DNA from: Pseudomonas parakoreensis
GTDB lineage: Bacteria; Pseudomonadota; Gammaproteobacteria; Pseudomonadales; Pseudomonadaceae
Reading direction: 5' to 3'
Length of the DNA stretch: 64,000 bases
Assembly (NCBI RefSeq): GCF_021602155.1
Contig: NZ_BQHY01000005.1
Coordinates: forward strand, 1 to 64,000
Shown here: positions 33,545 through 42,129 of the stretch, in pieces
Numbering within the stretch: position 1 is the first letter of the stretch
Layout: each line of letters begins with the position of its first letter
Position numbers and translations under genes: made by a program
The notes under the pieces: model-generated
Database searches by the model: none
What the model was told of the DNA's origin: nothing
Seen by the model: only the letters and a program-made list of their open reading frames with translations

Positions 33545-34948
33545 TCAGGCCGCGGGCCGGCTCTGGCGCATCGGCAACTCGACGCGGAAGGTCGTGCCCA
33601 CCCCCGGTTCGCTGCGGACCGAAATGTCGCCACCGTGCTTTTTGACAATGCCGTAGGACAGCGACAGGCCCAGCCCGGTGCCCTGGCCGACCGGTTTGGT
33701 GGTGAAAAACGGATCGAAGATTTTCTGCAGGATGTCCGGCGCAATCCCGGCGCCGGTGTCCGCGACTTCCACCCAGGCCGTGTCTTGCTGCTGCCCGGTG
33801 CGCAAGGTGATGGTGCCGCGCTCGGGGCCCATGGCCTGAGCCGCGTTGACCACCAGGTTCATGATCACCTGATTGATTTGTGACGGCAGGCACTCGATGT
33901 CCGGCAGCGGCTGATATTCCTTGATCAGGTCAGCCTTGTACTTGAGTTCGCTGGCGACAATATTCAGGGTCGACTCGATGCCTTGCTGCAGATTCGCCCA
34001 CTGCCATTGCTGATGGGTATCGACCCGGGAGAAATCTTTCAGATCCTTGACGATCTGTCCGACCCGGCCAATGCCTTCCTTGGACTCGCGGATCAGTACC
34101 GGGATGTCTTCGAGCAGAAAATCCAGATCGGCGTCTTTGCGCAGCTGCTCAAGCCGGGCCACGGATTCGCGGTCTGGCGTGGCGCCCAGCGTCTGCCAGG
34201 CATCGAGTACCCTGAGCAACTGATTGAAGTAGCCGTCGAGGGTGCCGAGGTTGGAGGAGATGAAACCGATCGGGTTGTTGATTTCATGGGCCACGCCAGC
34301 CGCCATTTGCCCCAGTGAAGCGAGCTTTTCCGACTGCACCAACTGACTTTCCAGTTGCTTGCGTTCATCGATTTCGCGCTGCAGAGCTTCGCTGGCCTGC
34401 TTGAACTGGGCGGTGCGCTGATCGACCAGATGTTCCAGGTGATGCATCTGCAAGGAGGCGCGTTCGGTCATCTGCCATTTGGTCAGCAGGGTGTTGGCCA
34501 TTTGTTGCACTTCAATGTTGTCGAACGGCTTTTTCAGAATCAGTAATCGGTCATGCGCCTGCAGCCGTTCGAGCAGTTCATCCCAGGAGTAATCCGAGTA
34601 GGCCGTACAGACCACCACCTGCAACAGCGGATCCTGTTGCCAAAGGTGTTCGATGGTTTTCGCACCGTCCCAGCCGTCGGGCATGCGCATGTCGACGAAA
34701 GCCAGTGCGTAGGGACGTTGTTCGTGCAAGGCCTGCATCAGTTTGCCCAGGCCTTCCTCGCCGCCGTAGGCCGAGTCCAGCTCGAACGGCGGACGTTCGG
34801 CGCGCACCTGTGCACCAAACAACGCCGCCTCCATCTCGTCCAGTTCCACTGACTGCGCCGCCGGTGGCGCGAGAATCTTGCGGAAGTCTTCATGAATCGA
34901 CGGCATGTCGTCGATCAGCAGAATACGGCGGTTCGACAGCTCGCTCAT
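33545..34948 (-). CDS. Receiver-histidine kinase fusion protein
   Basis: A soluble 467-residue signalling protein with a receiver domain first (about 1-150, phospho-acceptor Asp86 in [13 protein letters not shown], Lys in LILKKPFD). A coiled coil follows (about 155-205), then HisKA with His221 (GVAHEINNP) and a HATPase domain ([28 protein letters not shown]). The receiver has about 30 extra residues between its first helix and second strand, a feature shared with the two GGDEF-EAL proteins of the operon. Receiver-first order suggests that phosphorylation by another kinase controls its own kinase activity. It is the last gene of the operon and overlaps the preceding kinase gene by 4 bases. Confidence 0.88.
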   Translation of the reverse strand: MSELSNRRILLIDDMPSIHEDFRKILAPPAAQSVELDEMEAALFGAQVRAERPPFELDSAYGGEEGLGKLMQALHEQRPYALAFVDMRMPDGWDGAKTIEHLWQQDPLLQVVVCTAYSDYSWDELLERLQAHDRLLILKKPFDNIEVQQMANTLLTKWQMTERASLQMHHLEHLVDQRTAQFKQASEALQREIDERKQLESQLVQSEKLASLGQMAAGVAHEINNPIGFISSNLGTLDGYFNQLLRVLDAWQTLGATPDRESVARLEQLRKDADLDFLLEDIPVLIRESKEGIGRVGQIVKDLKDFSRVDTHQQWQWANLQQGIESTLNIVASELKYKADLIKEYQPLPDIECLPSQINQVIMNLVVNAAQAMGPERGTITLRTGQQQDTAWVEVADTGAGIAPDILQKIFDPFFTTKPVGQGTGLGLSLSYGIVKKHGGDISVRSEPGVGTTFRVELPMRQSRPAA

Positions 34949-36759
34949 GCGTTCTCCGTGACGCTGATCAGGGGAATCTGCAAGGTGAACAGCGCCCCCT
35001 TGCCCGGTCCGTCGCTGTGCGCGGTGAGGTGCCCGTTCATCTCGATGGCCGCCAGGGCGCAGCTGTGCAGGCCGAAGCCGTGGCCTTCCTTGCGGGTGGT
35101 GAAACCGTGGGCAAAGATCCGCGTCATGTTTTCCGGCGCAATCCCTTCGCCATCGTCCTTGACGCTGATTTCGAGGAAGCTGTCATCGACGATTTTTACC
35201 GCCAGCGTCATGGTGCGAGGACGGTTGCTGAGGTCGGACATGGCGTATTTGGCGTTGCTGATGAGGTTGATCAGGATCAGCAGCAAACGGTGTTTATCGC
35301 CCATCACCTGCGGCACCTCGGCGTACTCCCTGACCACCGTGACGTGGTGTCGGGTCAGCGCTCCGGCGTTCATGCGCAAGGCGTCTTCGAGCAATTCATT
35401 GATGAACAGCGGTTCAGTCATGCTGTTGGCGCCGGCATAGGACTGCTGGGTGGCGACGATGTCCTTGATGTGATCGACGCTTTTGTTCATCTGGTTCAGT
35501 TCGTCGACCATTTCCTGCTGTTCCTGGGCAATCGCACCCACCAGCTGGTTGAGGTAACCGGGGAGCAATTTGCCCTTGGGGTCTTCACACAGAAAGGCGC
35601 CGAGGTCATGCGGGTGTTCGTTGATCAGCTGCATGGCCTTGCCCAGGCCCTGGGTCTTGCTGTTGCGCAGCTTGCGCGTGATCAGGTCGCTGGAGATGTT
35701 CACGCTGTTGAGCACGTTGCCGACGTTGTGCAGCACGTTGGTGGCGATTTCCGCCATGCCGGCCTGACGCGCCGCGTCGAGCAGTTCGCTCTGGGCGTCC
35801 CTGAGTTCGCGGGTGCGTTCCTCGACCCGTTGCTCCAGGGCATCGTTGGCCGTTTGCAGGGCTGTATTGACCCGATTGATCTCGGCGAAACTGCCGATCA
35901 GGCGGATCGCCAGCCACACCAGCGAGAGCATCAGCAACACCGAAAACAGCAGCAGGTAGAAGTGGTATTGGCGGTCGATCCGGTCGGCGCGCTGTTGATC
36001 GCGATCGAGCAGAGTGGTGAGGGTATCCAGGCGCTCGGCCACGGGAATGTTTTCGATGCTTTCGAGCAACTGATTGACCAGCGGCTGCTCGCGCGCGATC
36101 AGGCTGATGTGGTTGCTCATGATTTTGATCGGGGCTTCAAACGCCGGCGGCAGCCGTTGGGCATTGACCTTCAGTTTGTTCAGGCCGACCTCGATGTCGG
36201 CGGCCCTGTCGTCGGAGGTGAGCTGGGCGAACTCCAGGGCACTGAGCAGCAGGTCGTAAGTGTCGGTGGTGATGTTTTGCAGCTGTAATTTATCCAGGTC
36301 CGACAGGTTGGCGAGTTGCTCCTGAATGTCGTCTTCGGCGGTGGGCAAAAAGGCCAGGGAATTGCGCAACAGGGCGTTGTGCGATTTGAACTGTTCGACC
36401 AGACGAATCTTCTCCTGCATCGCCTGCAGAAAACCCTCGTGGGCGTCGTTCCATTGCGCCGAGTCGTTGCGACCATGCCCGGCCTCGATCGCGTCGAAGC
36501 GCGCCCAGAGCCGGTTCATCTCGGTCATGGGTGACACCAGCGGATCGTAATTGTGGGTGAGCGCCACTCGCGCCTTGAGGATCTCGTTTTCCCACAGCGA
36601 ATTCTGCTGTTTGATCTGCCGGATCAGGTCCCGCGACTCGGTGTAGGTCATGGTCTGGTCGGAGCTGGACTTGAAGTACAGAAACAGCAGAATCGAAGCC
36701 AGCACCAGAGCGACCAGCGTGAGCAACAGCAGGCTGCGCCGACGGGAGATGTTGATCAT
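34945..36759 (-). CDS. Membrane histidine kinase with all-helical periplasmic sensor (DAHL-like)
   Basis: A 604-residue sensor kinase. TM1 is at about 9-28 and TM2 at about 275-297, leaving a 245-residue periplasmic region that is nearly all helical and resembles the DAHL ligand-binding domain. After TM2 a coiled coil (ANDALEQRVEERTRELRDAQ) leads to an unusual H-box, EIATNVLHNVGNVLNSVN, with His344. The HATPase shows NLISNAKYA, DDGEGI and GHGFGLH. That kinase type usually acts on separate receivers. It overlaps both the cytochrome peroxidase gene upstream and the receiver-kinase gene downstream by 4 bases (ATGA), so strict co-translation is expected. A periplasmic ligand or redox partner is likely. 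Confidence 0.85.
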   Translation of the reverse strand: MINISRRRSLLLLTLVALVLASILLFLYFKSSSDQTMTYTESRDLIRQIKQQNSLWENEILKARVALTHNYDPLVSPMTEMNRLWARFDAIEAGHGRNDSAQWNDAHEGFLQAMQEKIRLVEQFKSHNALLRNSLAFLPTAEDDIQEQLANLSDLDKLQLQNITTDTYDLLLSALEFAQLTSDDRAADIEVGLNKLKVNAQRLPPAFEAPIKIMSNHISLIAREQPLVNQLLESIENIPVAERLDTLTTLLDRDQQRADRIDRQYHFYLLLFSVLLMLSLVWLAIRLIGSFAEINRVNTALQTANDALEQRVEERTRELRDAQSELLDAARQAGMAEIATNVLHNVGNVLNSVNISSDLITRKLRNSKTQGLGKAMQLINEHPHDLGAFLCEDPKGKLLPGYLNQLVGAIAQEQQEMVDELNQMNKSVDHIKDIVATQQSYAGANSMTEPLFINELLEDALRMNAGALTRHHVTVVREYAEVPQVMGDKHRLLLILINLISNAKYAMSDLSNRPRTMTLAVKIVDDSFLEISVKDDGEGIAPENMTRIFAHGFTTRKEGHGFGLHSCALAAIEMNGHLTAHSDGPGKGALFTLQIPLISVTENA

Positions 36760-37709
36760 GGCTTGCCTTCCCTTTGGCCGGTCAGGGTCTCGAGAAATAG
36801 AATGATCAGCCGTTTGTCCTCTTCGGTCGGCGTGCGTCCCAACTGATACTGGAACATCACATCCACCGCCTTTTCGAGGCTGTCCGCCGAGCCGTCGTGA
36901 AAGTAGGGCGCGGTCAGCGCGACGTTGCGCAGGCTCGGCACTTTGAAAAATTCACGATCCGCTTCGTCCCGGGTGACGTTGAAGCGGCCCTGATCAGCCA
37001 CGGTCGGGTTGCCGCGATCGGCAATGTAATCGCCGAACACGCCGAACTTCTGGAACATGTTGCCGCCGATGTTCACCCCTTGATGGCAGGCGATGCAGCC
37101 GTATTCCTTGAAGCGCTGGTAGCCGTACTTTTCCTCGAGGGTGAGGATGTCGGTGTTGCCCAGCAGGTATTGATCGAAGCGCGAACCGGGCGTCAGCAGG
37201 GTACGTTCGAAACTGGCCAGCGCCTGCTGGACATTGGCCTGGGTCACGCCGTCCGGGTAGGTGGCGGCGAAATCGCGACGGTAGTCGGGGTCGTTCGAGA
37301 TCCGCTCGATAACGGTGTGCCAGTCGCTGCCCATTTCATGGGGGCTGGTGATGACGACGTTGCTTTGTTCCTCCAGCGTTTCGACACGGCCGTCCCAGAA
37401 CTGGCGGAAATTGAGGGCGGCGTTGAACACGGTCGGCGTGTTGACCGCCACCGGTTTACCGTCGAAGCCCAGCGACAGGGCGCGGCTGTCGGCACCGTTC
37501 TTGTCCAGTTGGTGGCAGCTGGCGCAGGACAGCGTGTTGTTGATCGATAACCGTGGTTCATGGAACAGGCGCCGACCCAGTTCCACGCGGCGGACGTCCT
37601 GCTGCGGCACCGCGGGCAACGGTTTGAGCGGCTCGTCCAGCGGCTCGGCACTGGCCCTGGCGCAGAGCCCGCACAGCAGCAACACGATGGCGTGGTGGAA
37701 AAGACTCAT
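36756..37709 (-). CDS. Dihaem cytochrome c peroxidase
   Basis: A periplasmic enzyme reducing hydrogen peroxide with electrons from small cytochromes or azurin, or a MauG-like relative. The 317-residue product from ATG 37709 has GGGAG upstream and a signal peptide (FHHAIVLLLCGLCARASA). There are two haem c sites, CASCH at 62-66 and CIACH at 205-209. The family blocks RLSINNTLSCASCH, NTPTVFNAALNFRQFWDGRVETLEEQ, FKVPSLRNVALTAPYFHDGS and a late Met/Tyr region support the call. It sits inside a signalling operon, overlapping the membrane kinase gene by 4 bases. It may act as a redox sensor or as the enzyme whose state the kinase reads. Confidence 0.9.
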   Translation of the reverse strand: MSLFHHAIVLLLCGLCARASAEPLDEPLKPLPAVPQQDVRRVELGRRLFHEPRLSINNTLSCASCHQLDKNGADSRALSLGFDGKPVAVNTPTVFNAALNFRQFWDGRVETLEEQSNVVITSPHEMGSDWHTVIERISNDPDYRRDFAATYPDGVTQANVQQALASFERTLLTPGSRFDQYLLGNTDILTLEEKYGYQRFKEYGCIACHQGVNIGGNMFQKFGVFGDYIADRGNPTVADQGRFNVTRDEADREFFKVPSLRNVALTAPYFHDGSADSLEKAVDVMFQYQLGRTPTEEDKRLIILFLETLTGQREGKP

Positions 37710-37752
37710 CGGCAATCGTCTCCCTGACTCAGGGCCGTTTTCAGCGTGTTGA

Positions 37753-39624
37753 TCAAATCGTCCACGGCATGGCTTCGGTGCCGGCCAGCAAGCGTGCAAA
37801 CGCGTCTGCCGGCAGGGCCTTGCTGAAAAAGTAGCCCTGACCTTCCTCGCAGTGATGCGCCTTGAGAAAGGCCAGTTGTTCGGCGGTTTCAATACCCTCG
37901 GCAATGACGTTCAGCCCCAGACTTTTGCCCAGATGGATGATGGCGCTCACCAGTGCGGCATCGTTGGGGTCGTTGCACAGGTTGCGAATGAACGACTGGT
38001 CGATCTTCAGCACATCGATGGGAAACCGCCGCAGGTAACTCAGGCTGGAATAACCGGTGCCGAAGTCATCGATGGCCAGGCGCGTGCCCAGCGTTGTCAG
38101 GCGCTTGAGCGCGGTCATCGTCGCCTCGACGTTTTGCATCAACACGCCTTCGGTGATTTCCAGCTCCAGGCAGTCTGCGGCCAGGCCTGTCTGCTCAAGC
38201 ACGCGCTCGATGCCGGCGACGAAGTCACGCTGACGAAAATCGATCGGCGAAGTATTGACCGACATGCGGATCGGCGGCAGTCCGGCGACTTGCCAGTCGC
38301 GGGTCTGACGACAGGCCTCAGCCAGCACCCATTTGCTCAGCGGCACGATCAGACCGCTGTCCTCGGCCACCGGGATGAAGTCCGAAGGATAGACCCAGCC
38401 GTGTCCCGGTTTCTGCCAGCGTATCAGGGCTTCGGCACCGACCACTGTGGCCGTGCGCAGGTCGATTTTCGGTTGGTAGTGCAAGACGAATTCGTGCTCA
38501 TGCAGCGCGCGGCGGATGCCTGATTCGATGCTGTGCTGTTCCCGGGCGTGCTGGTTCATGGCTTCGATGAAGAAGCCAATGCTGTCAGGGCCGTGCTCCT
38601 TGACGTTGCGCATCGCCGTCTCGGCTTTCTTGATCAACTCGATGGCTTCGAGGCCATCTTCGGGATAGACGCTGATGCCGACGCTGGCGGTGACGCTGAC
38701 GTCATGCCCGGCAATCGCTTGTGGCAGGCGAATGGCGGCCAGCAGTTTTTCCGCGAGGCCGTGGGTTTGCTGGGGATGGTTGATGTCGCCAAGGATCACC
38801 ACGAACTCGTCCGAGCCATAACGAAACACCGAGTCGGAATCACGTACGCAGGACAGCAGTTGCCGGGCGACCCGTTTGAGCATCTCGTCGCCCGCCGGAT
38901 GGCCCAGTGCATTGTTGATGCGCTTGAAGCGATCCAGACCGAGGAACATCACCACCAGTTGCTTGTCATGGCGCCGGCATACGGCGATGGCCTGGCTCAG
39001 GCGATCGCCCAGCAGGGTGCTGTTGGGCAGCTCCGTGAGGCTGTCGTATTGCAGCAGATGCGAGACTTTGAGCAATTCGTGCACCCGCGCCTCGATGGTC
39101 TGCTCAAGGCTGAGCATCTTCAGCGCCGCGTCCTGCGCCAGCTGCCATTTCCAGGTCAGCGCGTTGGCCATCTGGCGGATTTCCAGACTGTCGAACGGCT
39201 TTTTCAGGATCAGCAACTGGTCGCCGAACTCCAGCCGTTCGGCCATCGCCTCCCAGCTGTAGTCGCTGTACGCGGTGCACAAGGCAATCTGCAGGTTCGG
39301 ATCGACCCGCCATAATTGTTCGATGGTTTCCAGGCCATCCCAGCCGGGTGGCATGCGCATGTCGATGAAGGCGAGGGCATACGGGTTGCCGCTGACCAGC
39401 GATTGTTTGACCAGAGCCAGAGCTTCCTGGCCCTGATAAGCGGAGTCGAGCTGGAAGCTCAGGTGCGGCGTCTGCTGGGTGCCGAACAGCGTCTGTTCCA
39501 GTTGATTCAGATCGACGGCGTCCTGAACCTGTGGGGCAAGGATCTTGCGAAAGTCGTCGTGAATCGCCGGCGTGTCGTCGATGATCAGGATGCGCCGGTT
39601 GGTCTGGGGGAACGGCGTTTTCAT
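37753..39624 (-). CDS. Response regulator with degenerate GGDEF and intact EAL domains
   Basis: A soluble 623-residue protein. The receiver is at about 1-150 (Asp88 in AFIDMRMPPGWDG, with the long insert shared in this operon), then GGDEF at about 190-350 and EAL at about 370-620. The GGDEF domain departs from active cyclases at several points: TELPN for TGLPN, GLDRFKRINN for D-x-D-FK-x-IND, and GSDEF at 270-274. The RDSD inhibitory-site motif is kept. The EAL domain has every catalytic element: EAL at 398-400, VNTSP, EITEG, DDFGTGYSS, KIDQSF, EGIET and GQGYF. It is therefore probably a c-di-GMP phosphodiesterase switched by phosphorylation. ATG 39624 overlaps the upstream stop (TGATG); longer frames are rejected. 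Confidence 0.88.
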   Translation of the reverse strand: MKTPFPQTNRRILIIDDTPAIHDDFRKILAPQVQDAVDLNQLEQTLFGTQQTPHLSFQLDSAYQGQEALALVKQSLVSGNPYALAFIDMRMPPGWDGLETIEQLWRVDPNLQIALCTAYSDYSWEAMAERLEFGDQLLILKKPFDSLEIRQMANALTWKWQLAQDAALKMLSLEQTIEARVHELLKVSHLLQYDSLTELPNSTLLGDRLSQAIAVCRRHDKQLVVMFLGLDRFKRINNALGHPAGDEMLKRVARQLLSCVRDSDSVFRYGSDEFVVILGDINHPQQTHGLAEKLLAAIRLPQAIAGHDVSVTASVGISVYPEDGLEAIELIKKAETAMRNVKEHGPDSIGFFIEAMNQHAREQHSIESGIRRALHEHEFVLHYQPKIDLRTATVVGAEALIRWQKPGHGWVYPSDFIPVAEDSGLIVPLSKWVLAEACRQTRDWQVAGLPPIRMSVNTSPIDFRQRDFVAGIERVLEQTGLAADCLELEITEGVLMQNVEATMTALKRLTTLGTRLAIDDFGTGYSSLSYLRRFPIDVLKIDQSFIRNLCNDPNDAALVSAIIHLGKSLGLNVIAEGIETAEQLAFLKAHHCEEGQGYFFSKALPADAFARLLAGTEAMPWTI

Positions 39625-41879
39625 CACTCGTCCTCCTTCGGTGCCGGGTGAGCGCTGTCCTTGAGCAATCGCCCGGCCTGTTCGGCGTTGACCGCCGCGC
39701 TGAAATACAGCCCGCGCGCGCTGGGCAGCGGGACTGCGGCAGGTGGCGCGCACGGCTGATCCGGCGACGGCTGGCCTTCAGCGATGATGCCGATGTCCAG
39801 GTCCCGGGCGAAGTTGACGATGGCGCGCAAGGCGTTGGCGCCGGCCACATCGTGGGCGGCATTGTCGATGACGCTCTGGGCCAGCTTGAGCTGATTGACC
39901 CGGTAGGTTTTCAGGTAATCGAACGAGGAATACTCGGTGCCGAAATCATCGATGGCGATGGTCACGCCCAGTTCACGCAGGCGCGGCAACGCGTCGTTGT
40001 GCGTCCACTTGGTCTGGGCCAGTGTGGCCTCGGTGACATCGAACCGCAGGTCCCAAGGGGCGAGCTCCCAGCGGGCGGTGGTGCGCAGCACGGTGTAGAT
40101 CAGTTCCGGGCCGCTTTTGAGTTGCGCCAGGGAAATCTTGATCGCCATCACGGGCGGCGCCACCCCTTGATTACGCCACAGATGCATCTGATGACAGGCG
40201 TGATCCAGCACCCAGCGTCCGAGCGGAATGATTGCGCCGGTTTTCTCCGCGATCGGCACAAAGTCCGCTGCCGGCAGCAGGCCGCGCCGGGGATGCTGCC
40301 AGAGGACTTGTGCCTCCATGCCCAGAATCCTGCCGCTGTGCAGATCAACTTCCGGTGCGTAATGCAGCCGCAATTGATTGCCTTCAAGGGCGGTCATCAA
40401 TTCGCTGACCAGGGTCATGCGCTCGGCCACTTCCCGTGAGATGTCCTCGGAGTGGAAGTGAGACTGGTTGCGGCCCATTTCCTTGGCGCGGTACAGCGCC
40501 ATGTCGGCCTGCCCGAGCAGGCTGTCGGCGTCGAGACTGAGCTCGCTGTAACTGCTGATGCCAATGCTCACCGAAATGTGCAGTGCATTGCCGGCCAGGT
40601 TATACGGCGCCAGCAACGCGTCGCGGATGTTGGCGGCCATCGCCGCCGACTGGGTCGGGTCACTGACGTCCAGTTGCAGGATCGCGAATTCATCGCCACC
40701 CAGACGCGCCACCACGTCGCTTTCGCGGACACCGGACTTGATGCGCCGGGCGACCTCCTGCAGCAGCAGATCGCCAACCGGGTGACCGAGGGTGTCATTG
40801 ATCCGCTTGAAGTGGTCCAGATCCAGGTAAAACACCGCAAACGGCATCGCGCCGCGTCGCGCCGCGGCAAACGCCTGGTGCAGGCGTTCGATCAGAGTGG
40901 CGCGATTGGCCAGGCCCGTCAGGCCATCGGAGCGGGCGAGCAAGGCCAGTTTGTCCTCGGCCTGACGACGTTCAGTGATGTCGAGGATGATGCCTTCGAC
41001 TTCCAGCAGACGGCCGTCCTGATCGCGTACCGGGATGTAGCGGTTCTCCACCCAGCGCCAGGTGCCCTGGCCGGTGCGCATGCGGAATTCGATGGACGCG
41101 CCCGACGCATGCCGATCCAGTACCCGGGCCATTGCCGCGTCGACGCTGGCCTGATCGTCCGGGTGAATCAAGACCTTCGCCCAGTCGGGCGAACCCACCA
41201 GGTCGGCGGCGACATGGCCGTAGCGGGTGATGTTGTGAGAGATGTACATCAGCGCAAACGAGGGCTCGCCACGCAAGCGGTAAAGGATGGTCGGGCTGTT
41301 CTGCACGATCACGTTGGCGTCCGACAGCTCCCGGGTTCGCTCCTGCACCGCGTGCTCCAGCAGACTCATTTTCAGCTCGGCGTCTTCGGTCATTTGCCAT
41401 TTGACTGTGAGGGTGCTGGCCATCTGCCGGATCTCGATCGCGTCGAAAGGCTTTTTCAGAATCAGGAGGCGGTCGTTCAGTGCCAGGCGTTGGTCGATGT
41501 CTTCCCAGGAGTAGTCGGAATAGGCCGTGCACAGTGCGACTTGCAGCTTGGGGTCGACTTGCCACAGCCGTTCGATGGTCTCCAGGCCATCCCAGCCTGG
41601 CGGCATGCGCATGTCGATGAAGGCCATGGCGTAGGGGCGGTTTTCAGCCAGCGCGGCTTCGAGTTTTTCCAGGGCTTCGTGGCCCTGAAAGGCCGAGTCC
41701 AGTTCGAAGTGTGGGGTGTGACGGACAGACGGGGTGCCGAACAACAGATTCTCGGTTTCGCCCAGGCCATCGTCGCCGGGAACGACAGGGCTGAGAATCT
41801 TGGCAAAGTCGTCATGGATCGCCGGGCTGTCGTCGACAATGAGTACGCGGCGATTGATCGGCGCGGTGGGCGGGTTCAT
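39624..41879 (-). CDS. Response regulator with PAS, intact GGDEF and degenerate EAL domains
   Basis: First gene of the operon: 751 residues with a receiver (Asp89), a PAS domain with PAC tail (about 190-315), GGDEF (about 315-480) and EAL (about 495-735). The cyclase domain is canonical: DGLTGLANR, YLDLDHFKRINDTLGH, GGDEF at 394-398 and an RESD inhibitory site. The EAL domain has lost key residues: EAQ at 522-524, IKIS where VN-x-S is expected, DFGTEYSS, KLAQS for KIDxS, EGQPS for EGVET, and RGLYF for QG-Y. It is therefore probably a diguanylate cyclase only. GAGGAG lies just before ATG 41879. A longer start at 41939 is possible but has no such site. Confidence 0.88.
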   Translation of the reverse strand: MNPPTAPINRRVLIVDDSPAIHDDFAKILSPVVPGDDGLGETENLLFGTPSVRHTPHFELDSAFQGHEALEKLEAALAENRPYAMAFIDMRMPPGWDGLETIERLWQVDPKLQVALCTAYSDYSWEDIDQRLALNDRLLILKKPFDAIEIRQMASTLTVKWQMTEDAELKMSLLEHAVQERTRELSDANVIVQNSPTILYRLRGEPSFALMYISHNITRYGHVAADLVGSPDWAKVLIHPDDQASVDAAMARVLDRHASGASIEFRMRTGQGTWRWVENRYIPVRDQDGRLLEVEGIILDITERRQAEDKLALLARSDGLTGLANRATLIERLHQAFAAARRGAMPFAVFYLDLDHFKRINDTLGHPVGDLLLQEVARRIKSGVRESDVVARLGGDEFAILQLDVSDPTQSAAMAANIRDALLAPYNLAGNALHISVSIGISSYSELSLDADSLLGQADMALYRAKEMGRNQSHFHSEDISREVAERMTLVSELMTALEGNQLRLHYAPEVDLHSGRILGMEAQVLWQHPRRGLLPAADFVPIAEKTGAIIPLGRWVLDHACHQMHLWRNQGVAPPVMAIKISLAQLKSGPELIYTVLRTTARWELAPWDLRFDVTEATLAQTKWTHNDALPRLRELGVTIAIDDFGTEYSSFDYLKTYRVNQLKLAQSVIDNAAHDVAGANALRAIVNFARDLDIGIIAEGQPSPDQPCAPPAAVPLPSARGLYFSAAVNAEQAGRLLKDSAHPAPKEDE

Positions 41880-42129
41880 GCCGCGCCCTCCTCGGGAAGG
41901 CGTGCTGTGATCATCCGGGGCATCCTTTTCCCTCGCCATTGCCTGTTTTGTAAGCCGATGGAGTTCTTTGCCGTGTACAGCATAGTCGGCCCCTCGGTAC
42001 TGCGCTGGCGGCGCCGGACGAAGATTTACGTGAATGCACGGAAAAATCATCTAGCCTTGGATTCAGGCGCGGGCCAGTGGGGCGGTCGGTCGGTGTGTCG
42101 TTAACCCTGTTTTCGCGTGAGGCCATGCC
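41880..42129. promoter_or_regulatory. Divergent promoter region of the c-di-GMP locus
   Basis: These 250 bases separate the five-gene minus-strand operon from the YN-GYP regulator on the plus strand and must carry both promoters. An AT-richer stretch lies at about 41935-42055. I could not single out promoter boxes or a palindrome with confidence. Confidence 0.4.

Noticed and set aside
40452-42104. 550-codon plus-strand frame opposite the PAS-GGDEF-EAL gene
   Set aside because: Shadow frame, no recognisable domain; it also crosses the promoter region.
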